A stretch of 43,406 bases of DNA. Source: DASPTT01 sp035623275 (GTDB lineage Bacteria; Actinomycetota; Acidimicrobiia; Acidimicrobiales; UBA8190). The stretch is taken from positions 1-43,406 of the forward strand of contig DASPTT010000030.1 in the NCBI GenBank assembly GCA_035623275.1, read 5' to 3'. The notes under the pieces were generated by a model that did not search any database, was not told where the DNA came from, and worked only from the letters and a program-made list of their open reading frames with translations. Shown in pieces: positions 1 to 7,905 of this stretch; position 1 is the stretch's first letter; the number at the start of each line of letters is the position of its first letter. The translations under genes and the position numbers were made by a program.

Positions 1-4
1 TGAA

Positions 5-1219
5 CTACTTGATGTGGATTCCCGAGATCGAGCGGGCGATGATCAGTCGCTGGATCTCGGAGGTGCCCTCGAAGATGGTGTAGATCTTCGAGTCGCGGTG
101 CCAGCGCTCCACCGGGTGCTCCCGGATGTAGCCGTACCCGCCCATGATCTGGATGGCCTGCTCGGTCACCCACACGGCGGTCTCGCCCGCGTAGAGCTTG
201 GACATCGAGCCCTCGCCCGCCTCGAAGGGCTTGCGATTCGCTCCCATCCAGGCGGCCCGCCACACCAGCAAGCGGGAGGCGTCCACGCGCATCTTCATGT
301 CGGCCAGCTTGAAGGCGATGCCCTGGTTCTCGATGATCCGCCGGCCGAAGGCCTTGCGCTCCTTGGCGTAGTCCAGCGCGTACTCGTAGGCGGCACGGGC
401 GATGCCGAGCGCCTGGGCGCCGACCGTCGGGCGCGAGGCCTCAAAGGTGGCCATGGCCGCCTGCGAGCTCGACTTCTTGCCCTCGCGGGCGCGCGCCAGC
501 TTCTCGTCGAGCTTCTCCTTGCCCCCGAGGAGGCAGTGTCCCGGGATGCGCACGTCGTGGAGGACGACCTCGCCGGTGTGCGAGGCCCGGATCCCCATCT
601 TCTTGAACTTCTGGCCCGCGCTCAGCCCCGGCGTGCCCGGGGGCACGACGAAGCTGGCCTGGCCCCGCGAGCCGAGGTCGGGCTCGACCGCGGCCACCAC
701 CACGTGGACGTCGGCGATGCCCCCGTTGGTGATCCAGGTCTTGGTGCCGTTGAGCACCCACTCGTCCTTGGCCTCGTCGTACACGGCCCGGGTGCGCAAC
801 GACGAGACGTCCGAGCCGGCGTCGGCCTCCGACACGCAGAAGGCGGCCAGCTGCACCTTGTCGGCCGTCCCGAAGCACTGGGGGCCCCATTCCAGGAGCT
901 GCTCGGGGGTGCCGTTGGCGGCGATGCCCGCCAGGCCCAGGGCGCTGCCGAAGATGGCGAGGGCGAGGCCGGCGTCCCCCCAGGCCAGCTCCTCGTTGGC
1001 CACCACCATGAGCAACCCGGTCGGATCGAAGAAGCACTGGGAGATGAAGTCGAAGGAGTAGAGCCCGACCTTGGCCGCCTCCTCGATCACCGGCCAGGGG
1101 GTCTCCTCGCGCTCGTCCCACTCGTGGGCGACCGGGCGCATGACCTGCTCGGCGAAGTCGTGGACCCACTTCTGGATGCTCAGCTGGTCCTCGTTGAGCT
1201 CGAGTGAGAAGTCGGTCAT
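5..1219 (-). CDS. Acyl-CoA dehydrogenase
   Basis: Flavin-dependent alpha,beta-dehydrogenation of an acyl-CoA, the first step of beta-oxidation-type pathways. The 404-residue protein has the family length. Visible signatures are the substrate/FAD motif CVSEADAGSD, the WITNGG segment, and the C-terminal IFEGTSEIQ with the likely catalytic Glu near residue 384. The chosen ATG at 1219 is preceded by GGGGAGGA at good spacing. An in-frame extension to 1294 adds 25 low-complexity residues and was rejected. A charged stretch around LARAREGKKSSSQ resembles a surface loop. The gene stands alone, and a dyad lies upstream of it at 1286-1301. The chain-length or branched substrate cannot be told from sequence. 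Confidence 0.93.
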   Translation of the reverse strand: MTDFSLELNEDQLSIQKWVHDFAEQVMRPVAHEWDEREETPWPVIEEAAKVGLYSFDFISQCFFDPTGLLMVVANEELAWGDAGLALAIFGSALGLAGIAANGTPEQLLEWGPQCFGTADKVQLAAFCVSEADAGSDVSSLRTRAVYDEAKDEWVLNGTKTWITNGGIADVHVVVAAVEPDLGSRGQASFVVPPGTPGLSAGQKFKKMGIRASHTGEVVLHDVRIPGHCLLGGKEKLDEKLARAREGKKSSSQAAMATFEASRPTVGAQALGIARAAYEYALDYAKERKAFGRRIIENQGIAFKLADMKMRVDASRLLVWRAAWMGANRKPFEAGEGSMSKLYAGETAVWVTEQAIQIMGGYGYIREHPVERWHRDSKIYTIFEGTSEIQRLIIARSISGIHIK

Positions 1220-1285
1220 GTCCTCCCCTTCGCGAGAGGGCCCCGTGCCCGGCGCCAGGCTCGAGCCGGTCCCTCTGACTCCGTA

Positions 1286-1301
1286 GTTACTCAACGGTAA
1301 C
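1286..1301. promoter_or_regulatory. Dyad operator candidate upstream of acyl-CoA dehydrogenase
   Basis: GTTACTCAACGGTAAC has perfect 5-bp arms (GTTAC/GTAAC) and lies 67 bp upstream of the acyl-CoA dehydrogenase ATG. On the minus strand a TTGTCA element (complement of 1318-1323) lies 17 nt before TTACCG, which overlaps the dyad, so a bound repressor would block a -10 region. Fatty-acid regulators of the TetR family often use such GTTAC/GTAAC dyads. The regulator is not identified. Confidence 0.4.
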
Positions 1302-1435
1302 CTGGATGGCGACCCGTTGACAACCGCCGAGCCCGCGGACCGGCCACTACCCCCGTGACCAGGGATCCCACAGCCGGGGGGACGCCATCGGGGCGCCCGG
1401 GGCCGGCAGGGCAGGCGGGCGCCGGAAGGAAAGGC

Positions 1436-1645
1436 CTAGACGGTGACCGGCCGGACGTCGACGGCCTGGAGGCCCTTGGGACCGTCTTTGATCTCGAACT
1501 CGACCGCCTGGCCCTCTTCCAGCGTGCGGTACCCGTTCATCTGGATCGCGGAGTGATGGACGAACACGTCGTCGCCGCCGTCGGGCTGGGCGATGAAGCC
1601 GTAGCCCTTCTCCGCGTTGAACCACTTGACCGTTCCGGACGGCAC
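1436..1645 (-). CDS. Cold-shock protein (CspA family)
   Basis: Single cold-shock domain that binds single-stranded nucleic acid and acts as an RNA chaperone in the cytoplasm. It is 69 residues long, the usual family size. RNP1 is visible as KGYGFI and RNP2 as VFVHHS, after the canonical N-terminus GTVKWFNAEKG. The start is GTG at 1645, supported by GAGGGGAG about 6 nt upstream. The open frame continues upstream to 2155, but only as the shadow of cysS. The gene is monocistronic, with about 160 bp between its start and the end of cysS available for a promoter and a cold-shock-type leader. Confidence 0.95.
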   Translation of the reverse strand: MPSGTVKWFNAEKGYGFIAQPDGGDDVFVHHSAIQMNGYRTLEEGQAVEFEIKDGPKGLQAVDVRPVTV

Positions 1646-1808
1646 GCTGGCACTCCCCTCTTCGACCCGACCGCTCGAGGCGCCCACCCGGGCCAGCACG
1701 GGCGGCACGAGGCGAAGGTCCCCGGCGCCGCCCACGGCGCCTCGGGGCGACACGGTACCAGCGAAGTTGCACTGTGCACAGGATCGGCGGGCCCGGCGGC
1801 CTCGCCCG

Positions 1809-3191
1809 TCAGCGATGGAGCCGGGTGCCCTCGGGGCCGTCCTCGACGACCCAGCCTCGCCCGGCCAGCGCGGCGCGCAGCTCGTCGGCCAAGGCCCAGT
1901 CCTTCGCCGCCCTCGCCGCGTCGCGCCGGGCCACCAGCGCCGCGCTCTCCTCGTCCACCTCGCTGTCGCGCGGCGCCATGGCCAGACCCAGTGCACCGGC
2001 GAGGACCTGCGCGCTGCGGGCCAGCAGGCGGCCCTCGGCCTCGTCGCCCGCGTCGGCGGTGGCGTTGGCCCGCCGCACCAGCTCGAAGACGCCGGCCATG
2101 GCGCCGGGCGTGTCGAGGTCGTCGTCCATGGCCGAGAGGAAGCGATCGAGCGCATCGGCGTCCACCCCCTCGGCGCGCGCCGCGGCCAGGTCCGTGCCCG
2201 GGTCCCCCGTCGGGAGCCCGAAGCGCCGGGCCAGGGCGTCGAGCCGGGCCAGGGCCTCCTCGGCGTCGGCGATCGTGCGCGGGGTCACCTCGACCGGGGA
2301 GCGGTAGTGGCTGCGCAGCACGAGGAGCCGGTAGGCCCGCCCGTCCGTCCGCTCGAGGAGGTCCGTGAGCGAGGTGAAGTTGCCGAGCGACTTCGACATC
2401 TTCTCGCCGCCCACCTCCACGAACCCGTTGTGCACCCAGTGCCGGGCGAAGTGCCGGCCCAGGGCCACGGCCTGGGCCCGCTCGTTCTCGTGGTGGGGGA
2501 AGGCGAGGTCGATACCCCCACCGTGGACGTCGAAGCCCTCGCCCAGCAGGTCGAGGGACATGACCACGCACTCGGTGTGCCAGCCCGGCCGTCCCGGCCC
2601 CCACGGCGAGGGCCAGGCGGGCTCGCCGGCCTTGGCCTTCTTCCACAGGGCGAAGTCGGCGGGCGAGCGCTTCTGCTCGCCTGGCTCGACCCGAGCCCCC
2701 GAGAGCAGGGAGTCGAGGCTCTGGTGGGCGAGCAACCCGTAGCCGTCGACGGCCGCCACCGACAGGTAGACGCCGTCCGCCGTGTCGTAGGCCGCGCCCC
2801 GCTCGACGAGGTCGGCCACCAACGCCACCATCGCCGCCACGTAGGCGGTGGCGTGGGGTGTCTCGCTGGGGCGCTTCACCCCCAGGGCGTCGACCGCCTC
2901 CCACCACACGGCCTCGTACTGCTGGGCCACCGCCTCGGGGGGGCGCCCCTCGTCGTTGGCCCGGGCGATGATCTTGTCGTCGATGTCCGTGACGTTGGAG
3001 ACGTAGCGGACCTCGAGGCCGAGGAACTCGAGGTAGCGGCGCAGCACGTCGAACACGAGCACGAACCGGCCGTGGCCGATGTGGGGCACGTCGTAGACCG
3101 TCGGCCCGCACACGTACATCGACACCCGCCCCTCGTCTCGCAGCGAAAGCGGCCGGGTCTCGCGGGTGGCCGTGTCGTGGAGCCGCAGCAC
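1809..3191 (-). CDS. cysS: Cysteinyl-tRNA synthetase
   Basis: Class I aminoacyl-tRNA synthetase charging tRNA-Cys. The protein has 460 residues. The HIGH signature is at 37-40 and KMSKS at 264-268. Zinc ligands typical of CysRS are present: C28 in YVCGPTVYD, C208 in WHTEC, and H233/H234 with E237 in HHENE. The C-terminal region 340-460 carries the DALR-like helical domain. The related actinobacterial MshC ligase was considered, but length and C-terminal architecture fit CysS. The start is GTG at 3191; no internal start would preserve the N-terminal strand. The gene is divergent from valS with 20 bp between start codons. Confidence 0.95.
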   Translation of the reverse strand: MLRLHDTATRETRPLSLRDEGRVSMYVCGPTVYDVPHIGHGRFVLVFDVLRRYLEFLGLEVRYVSNVTDIDDKIIARANDEGRPPEAVAQQYEAVWWEAVDALGVKRPSETPHATAYVAAMVALVADLVERGAAYDTADGVYLSVAAVDGYGLLAHQSLDSLLSGARVEPGEQKRSPADFALWKKAKAGEPAWPSPWGPGRPGWHTECVVMSLDLLGEGFDVHGGGIDLAFPHHENERAQAVALGRHFARHWVHNGFVEVGGEKMSKSLGNFTSLTDLLERTDGRAYRLLVLRSHYRSPVEVTPRTIADAEEALARLDALARRFGLPTGDPGTDLAAARAEGVDADALDRFLSAMDDDLDTPGAMAGVFELVRRANATADAGDEAEGRLLARSAQVLAGALGLAMAPRDSEVDEESAALVARRDAARAAKDWALADELRAALAGRGWVVEDGPEGTRLHR

Positions 3192-3211
3192 TCGGGTACC
3201 GTAACCCGGTC
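3192..3211. promoter_or_regulatory. 20-bp divergent cysS/valS intergenic region with small dyad
   Basis: Only 20 bases separate the GTG starts of cysS and valS. They hold the dyad CGGGT-N6-ACCCG (3193-3208). There is no room for two conventional promoters and ribosome binding sites. Transcripts must therefore be leaderless, or promoters must lie inside the opposing coding sequence, or the true starts lie further in. Confidence 0.4.
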
Positions 3212-5854
3212 GTGGAGACCACCGTGCCGACCGCCGTGCAGCGCCCCGAGCTCGAGCCGCCCCGACCCGAGCTCGAGCCGCCCCGGCCCCCCGCGGTCCC
3301 CGAGCGCCCGGGCCTGGAGGGGCTCGAGGAGAAGTGGGCCGCCCGCTGGGACGAGGCCGGGACCTACACCTTCGACCGCTTCGCCCCCGCCGAGCGCGTC
3401 TTCGCCATCGACACGCCGCCGCCGACGGTGTCGGGGTCGTTGCACGTGGGACACGTCTTCTCGTTCACCCACACCGACCTGATCGCCCGCTACCGGCGCA
3501 TGCGCGGCCACGCCGTCTTCTACCCGATGGGCTGGGACGACAACGGCCTGCCCACCGAGCGGCGCGTGCAGAACCACTTCGGCGTGCGCTGCGACCCGAG
3601 CCTGCACCACGACCCCGACTTCACCCCGCCGGAGAGGCCCGGCAAGGAGCAGGTGCCCGTCTCGCGCCCGGACTTCATCGCCCTGTGCCATCGGCTCACC
3701 GAGGAGGACGAGCGCGCCTTCGAGGACACCTGGCGGCGCCTCGGGCTGTCGGTCGACTGGCACCTCACCTACACGACCATCTCGCCCGAGGCCCAGCGGG
3801 TCAGCCAGCGCGGCTTCCTGCGCCTGCTGGCCGGCGGCCACGCGTACTCCGCCGAGGCGCCCACGCAGTGGGACGTCGACTACCAGACGGCGGTGTCCCA
3901 GGCCGAGATGGAGGACCGCGAGCTGCCGGGCGCGTACCACCGCATCCGCTTCGAGCGCCCCGACGGCGGCGGGGTGGAGATCGAGACCACGCGCCCGGAG
4001 CTGCTCGCCGCGTGCGTCGCCCTGGTGGCCCACCCCGACGACAGCCGCTACGCGGCGCTGTTCGGGTCCGAGGTGCGCACCCCGCTCTTCGGCGTGCGGG
4101 TGCCGGTGCTGTCCCACGAGCTCGCCGATCCGGAGAAGGGCTCGGGCATCGCCATGATCTGCACCTTCGGCGACGCCACCGACGTGACCTGGTGGCGGGA
4201 GCTCTCGCTGCCCACCCGCACCATCGTCGGGCGCGACGGGCGCCTCCACGAGGTGGCCTGGGGCGCGCCGGGCTGGGAGAGCGACGACCCGGCCGCGGCG
4301 GCCGTCGCCTACGGCGAGCTGGCCGGTCGAACCGTGGCCCAGGCTCAGCGACGCGTGGTCGAGCTGCTGGCCGAGGCGGGGGTGCTGATGGGCGAGCCGC
4401 GGCCGATCACCCACCCGGTCAAGTTCTACGAGCGGGGCGACCGGCCGCTCGAGATCGTGTCGTCGCGCCAGTGGTACGTGCGCACCCTGGCCATGCGCGA
4501 CCGCCTCCTCCAGCGCGGGCGCGAGCTGCGCTGGCACCCGCCGCACATGGTGCACCGCTACGAGGCCTGGGTCGAGGGGCTCAACGGCGACTGGAACATC
4601 AGCCGCCAGCGCTTCTTCGGCGTGCCCTTCCCCGTGTGGTACCCGCTCGACGCGCAGGGCGAGGCCGACCACGACCACCCCCTGGTGCCCGACGAGTCCC
4701 GCCTGCCGGTCGACCCCTCCGACGACGTGCCCGACGGCTACCGGGAGGACCAGCGCGGCCGGCCCGGCGGGTTCGTGGGGGACCCCGACGTCATGGACAC
4801 CTGGGCCACCTCGTCGCTCACCCCGCAGGTGGCGGGGCGCTGGGAGGACGACCCCGACCTCTTCGGCCGCGTCTTCCCCATGGACATGCGGCCCCAGAGC
4901 CACGAGATCATCCGGACCTGGCTCTTCTCCACGGTGGTGCGCTCGGAGCTCGAGCACGGGGTGCTGCCCTGGAGCGACGTCGCCATCTCGGGGTGGGTGC
5001 TGGACCCCGACCGCAAGAAGATGTCGAAGTCCAAGGGCAACGTCGTGACCCCGATCGCGCTGCTCGAGAGGCACGGCACCGACGCCGTGCGCTACTGGTC
5101 GGCCAGCGGCAGGCCCGGCGTCGACACCGCCTTCGACGAGGCCCAGATGAAGGTGGGCCGGCGCCTCGCCATCAAGGTGCTCAACGCCTCGCGTTTCGCC
5201 CTGACGCGCCTCGAGGGCGGCGCGGTGCCCGAGCCCGCGGCGGTGCAGGCGCCCATCGACCTGGCCATGCTGGCCGGCTTGCGCGCCGTGGTCGACGACG
5301 CCACCGCCGCCTTCGACGCCTACGACTACGCCCGCGCCCTCGAGCGGACGGAGGCCTTCTTCTGGTCCTTCTGCGACGACTACCTCGAGCTGGTGAAGGC
5401 CCGCGCCTACGAGGACCCATCGGCCGCCGGCCCCGCCTCGGCGCGCGCCGCGCTGGCCTTGGCCCTGTCCGTGCAGCTGCGCCTGCTCGCCCCGGTCCTC
5501 CCCTACGTGGCCGAGGAGGTGTGGTCGTGGTGGCACGCCGGCTCGGTGCACCGCGCCCCCTGGCCGGCCGTCGACGAGCTCCCCGCCGCCGCGCTCGGCG
5601 CCGAGACCGCCGTGCTCGACGTGGCCGCCGCGGTCCTGGCCGAGGTACGGCGGGCCAAGACCACGGCCAAGCGCTCCATGCGCGCCACCGTGTCCCGGCT
5701 CTCCGTGGTCGACGACCCGGCGCGCCTGGCCCTGCTGGCCGAGGCCGAGGGGGACCTGCGCGAGGCGGGCGGCGTGGTCGAGCTGGTCACCCGGCCCGGC
5801 GAGCCCGAGGTCGTGGTGGAGCTGGCCGAGGAGGAGCCACCGCCCGCGGGTTGA
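3212..5854 (+). CDS. valS: Valyl-tRNA synthetase (actinobacterial type)
   Basis: Class I synthetase charging tRNA-Val, 880 residues. The HIGH motif appears as HVGH at 78-81 and KMSKS begins at K603. The segment GWDDNGLPTERR, and not PGTDHAGIATQ, marks the shorter ValS type known from many actinobacteria and distinguishes it from the E. coli-like form. The editing (CP1) domain lies roughly between residues 210 and 370. The N-terminus is odd: residues 11-24 are two exact copies of RPELEPP and are Pro-rich. The annotated GTG at 3212 is therefore uncertain. In-frame GTG codons at V5 and V9 are alternatives, and the conserved fold begins near residue 33. Confidence 0.95.
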   Translation: METTVPTAVQRPELEPPRPELEPPRPPAVPERPGLEGLEEKWAARWDEAGTYTFDRFAPAERVFAIDTPPPTVSGSLHVGHVFSFTHTDLIARYRRMRGHAVFYPMGWDDNGLPTERRVQNHFGVRCDPSLHHDPDFTPPERPGKEQVPVSRPDFIALCHRLTEEDERAFEDTWRRLGLSVDWHLTYTTISPEAQRVSQRGFLRLLAGGHAYSAEAPTQWDVDYQTAVSQAEMEDRELPGAYHRIRFERPDGGGVEIETTRPELLAACVALVAHPDDSRYAALFGSEVRTPLFGVRVPVLSHELADPEKGSGIAMICTFGDATDVTWWRELSLPTRTIVGRDGRLHEVAWGAPGWESDDPAAAAVAYGELAGRTVAQAQRRVVELLAEAGVLMGEPRPITHPVKFYERGDRPLEIVSSRQWYVRTLAMRDRLLQRGRELRWHPPHMVHRYEAWVEGLNGDWNISRQRFFGVPFPVWYPLDAQGEADHDHPLVPDESRLPVDPSDDVPDGYREDQRGRPGGFVGDPDVMDTWATSSLTPQVAGRWEDDPDLFGRVFPMDMRPQSHEIIRTWLFSTVVRSELEHGVLPWSDVAISGWVLDPDRKKMSKSKGNVVTPIALLERHGTDAVRYWSASGRPGVDTAFDEAQMKVGRRLAIKVLNASRFALTRLEGGAVPEPAAVQAPIDLAMLAGLRAVVDDATAAFDAYDYARALERTEAFFWSFCDDYLELVKARAYEDPSAAGPASARAALALALSVQLRLLAPVLPYVAEEVWSWWHAGSVHRAPWPAVDELPAAALGAETAVLDVAAAVLAEVRRAKTTAKRSMRATVSRLSVVDDPARLALLAEAEGDLREAGGVVELVTRPGEPEVVVELAEEEPPPAG
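3242..3283 (+). repeat. Two 21-bp tandem copies in valS N-terminus
   Basis: Two adjacent 21-bp units each encode RPELEPP and differ at a single base (CGC versus CGA in the first codon). The unit lies in the unconserved, Pro/Glu-rich extension before the ValS catalytic core, so the duplication should be structurally tolerated. Confidence 0.85.
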
Positions 5855-5936
5855 GACCCGCCGCCCAGCCTGTCGAGGGCCGGCGCCATGACCTTGGTCC
5901 CTGGTGAGCGCCCAGGCCGGCTGCCATCGTTGGCCA

Positions 5937-6854
5937 ATGGCCTACGTCCTCGCCCTGCTCGCGGCCCTCGCCTTCGCACTGGGCAACGTGCTGCAGCAGA
6001 AGGGGACGCTCGAGGCGCCAGCGGACGAGAACGACCCCCGGTTCCTCGCCCAGATCCTCCGCCGCCCCGTGTGGCTGGCCGGTGCCGGATGCCAGCTCGC
6101 CGGCTGGGTCCTCCAGGCTGTCGCCCTCGACCGGGGCTCGCTCATCGTCGTGCAGTCGCTCACCACCATGAGCCTGGTGATCGCCCTGCCCCTCGGGCGG
6201 CGCATCACCGACCAGCAGGTCGACACCCGGGTCTGGCTCGGTGCCGCGGCCATGGTCGTGGGGATCGTCCTCTTCCTCGCCGCCGGCTCCCCCCAGGGGG
6301 GCACGTCGTCGCCGGCGGCGTCGGCCTGGTGGTCGGCCGGCCTGAGCTCCCTGGTGCTCGTGCTCCTCCTGGGCAACCTCGGCCGGCACCGCCACGGCGC
6401 GGCCAAGGCCCTGCTGCTCGGATCGGCCGCGGGCGTCGGCTTCGCACTGCAGGCGTCGGTGACCAAGCTGTTCGTGACCTTGGTCGGCAAGGGTCTGGCC
6501 ACGATCATGACGAGCTGGACGATCTACGTGCTCATCCTCTCGGCCCTCGCCGGCTTCGTCCTCCAGCAGTCCGCGCTCAAGACCGGGGTCCTGGCGCCGG
6601 CGATGGCCTCGTCGAACTCGGTGACGCTGTTCGCCAGCGTCGTCTTCGGCATCACCATCTTCGGCGAGAAGCTCTCCGCCGGCGGCGCCGGCCACCTCGC
6701 CCCCGCGGTGATCGGGCTGGCGGTGGCGCTGACGGGGATCGTGCTCCTGGCGGGGGCCAAGCCGCCGCAGCGGGCGGAGCCGGTGCCTAGCCTCGAGGAC
6801 ATGCCGCGCTCCGAGCCGCACCCCGCACGCCGTCACCGCCGGGCTGCGCACTGA
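5937..6854 (+). CDS. DMT/NIPA-like multispanning membrane protein
   Basis: Predicted inner-membrane transporter of the drug/metabolite superfamily, 305 residues with about nine hydrophobic segments. The first begins directly at the N-terminus (AYVLALLAALAFALGNVLQQKGT). The QQKGT and SLIVVQSLTT segments resemble the EamA/NIPA-like permease group often annotated in actinobacteria, so the substrate is unknown. The ATG at 5937 was preferred over an in-frame GTG at 5904 because it puts the first helix at the N-terminus; neither has a strong ribosome binding site. The C-terminus ends in a His/Arg-rich tail. It probably forms a two-gene unit with the GAP-family gene 24 bp downstream. Confidence 0.8.
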   Translation: MAYVLALLAALAFALGNVLQQKGTLEAPADENDPRFLAQILRRPVWLAGAGCQLAGWVLQAVALDRGSLIVVQSLTTMSLVIALPLGRRITDQQVDTRVWLGAAAMVVGIVLFLAAGSPQGGTSSPAASAWWSAGLSSLVLVLLLGNLGRHRHGAAKALLLGSAAGVGFALQASVTKLFVTLVGKGLATIMTSWTIYVLILSALAGFVLQQSALKTGVLAPAMASSNSVTLFASVVFGITIFGEKLSAGGAGHLAPAVIGLAVALTGIVLLAGAKPPQRAEPVPSLEDMPRSEPHPARRHRRAAH

Positions 6855-6878
6855 GGGTCACGGCGCGACCGAGAGCCC

Positions 6879-7553
6879 ATGGGTCCGGCCATCGGAGGAT
6901 CGTTGGTCATGGCGATCGGCATCGCCATCACCCCGCTGGCCATCGCGGCCGTGCTGTTCCTCCTCGCCACCCCCCGGGCCCGGGCCAACGGGCCGGCGTT
7001 CCTGGTGGGCTGGCTGGTCGGGCTCGGCGTCGTGGGCGGCGCCGTCCTGATCGTCCTGGGGTCCACGCACGCGAGCCACGGCGGGGCACCGAGGCCATGG
7101 GTGGGCTGGATGAAGATCGCGCTGGGCGTCTCGCTCATCGTGGTGGCCGCCGCCGAGCTCGTACGCCGCCCCACGGCCGCCCCGTCCGGCACCAGGCCGC
7201 GATGGGCCGAACGGCTCGAGACCGTGCGCCCGCCGGTGGCGCTCGGATTCGGCGCGGCGTTCGCGGGGGCGCGCCCGAAGAACATCATCCTGATCGTGGC
7301 CGGTGCCACCGCCATCGCCCAGACGGGGATCTCGGCCCGCATGCAGGGGATCGCCTACGCGGTGTTCGCTGCGATCGCCACGATCGGCGTCGCCGTGCCC
7401 ATCGTGATCTACTTCGCCAAGGGCGACGACGCATCGGAGACGCTGCATCGCCTGGAGCAATGGATGCGGGTGCACAGCGCACCGGTCATCTCGGTGCTGT
7501 GCCTCTTGGTCGGCGTCGACCTGATCGGCCTCGGCGTCTCCGCGCTCACGTAG
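6879..7553 (+). CDS. GAP-family (Sap/LysE-like) membrane protein
   Basis: Six-helix membrane protein of 224 residues resembling the GAP family (Pfam group of Sap, the mycobacterial sulfolipid-addressing protein) and the LysE superfamily. Typical features are the N-terminal AIGIAITPLAIAAVLFLLATPRA segment, a loop after helix 3, and the GARPKN motif before helix 4. Members are implicated in moving glycolipids or small molecules across the membrane; no substrate can be assigned here. It starts with ATG 24 bp after the preceding membrane-protein gene and is probably cotranscribed with it. A second member of the family is at 32566-33219. Confidence 0.75.
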   Translation: MGPAIGGSLVMAIGIAITPLAIAAVLFLLATPRARANGPAFLVGWLVGLGVVGGAVLIVLGSTHASHGGAPRPWVGWMKIALGVSLIVVAAAELVRRPTAAPSGTRPRWAERLETVRPPVALGFGAAFAGARPKNIILIVAGATAIAQTGISARMQGIAYAVFAAIATIGVAVPIVIYFAKGDDASETLHRLEQWMRVHSAPVISVLCLLVGVDLIGLGVSALT

Positions 7554-7568
7554 GCATGCCGGTGCCGG

Positions 7569-7886
7569 TCAGCTCGGCGGGCGGTACCCGACCTCCCGCC
7601 GGCTCGCCTGGTCCATCTCCTCGGGCGTGAGCAGGACGACGGTCCTGGTCTGCGCGCCGCCGCCGGCACAGGTGGCGAGGCCGACGGCGGCGGCGTCGAC
7701 GTTCCCCGGAAGCTCCGCGATGACGTAGACGTCGTCGTCGCCGAAGGCGTAGTAGAAGCTCTCGAGCGTGCCGCCGACGCTCTTGACCGCGTCCTCCACG
7801 GCCTGGCGGCGCACGGAGCCGCCGTGCGCCTTGAGCGCCTTGATCCCCTCGAGGGTGTAGTTGGCCTTGATCAGGTACCTGGGCAT
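7569..7886 (-). CDS. GYD-domain protein
   Basis: Small cytoplasmic protein of 105 residues with a ferredoxin-like GYD domain. It has the typical opening MPRYLIKANYTLEGIKAL, the GG-linked helix, and ESFYYAFGDDDVYVIAELP, where GDDDVYVI corresponds to the family GxYD strand. The biochemical role of the family is unknown. The ATG at 7886 has GAGGA at good spacing; an upstream in-frame extension is acidic low-complexity sequence. Its start lies 20 bp after the stop of the amidohydrolase-like gene, so the two are likely cotranscribed. Confidence 0.85.
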   Translation of the reverse strand: MPRYLIKANYTLEGIKALKAHGGSVRRQAVEDAVKSVGGTLESFYYAFGDDDVYVIAELPGNVDAAAVGLATCAGGGAQTRTVVLLTPEEMDQASRREVGYRPPS

Positions 7887-7905
7887 GTCGTCCTCCTCGT
7901 CCTCG

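Noticed and set aside
1809..3191. MshC (mycothiol ligase) instead of CysS
   Set aside because: The 460-residue length and a C-terminal DALR-type region fit CysS; MshC is shorter and differs in the C-terminal part.
2876..5551. Open frame of 891 codons antisense to valS
   Set aside because: No motif; a GC-driven mirror of the valS coding frame.
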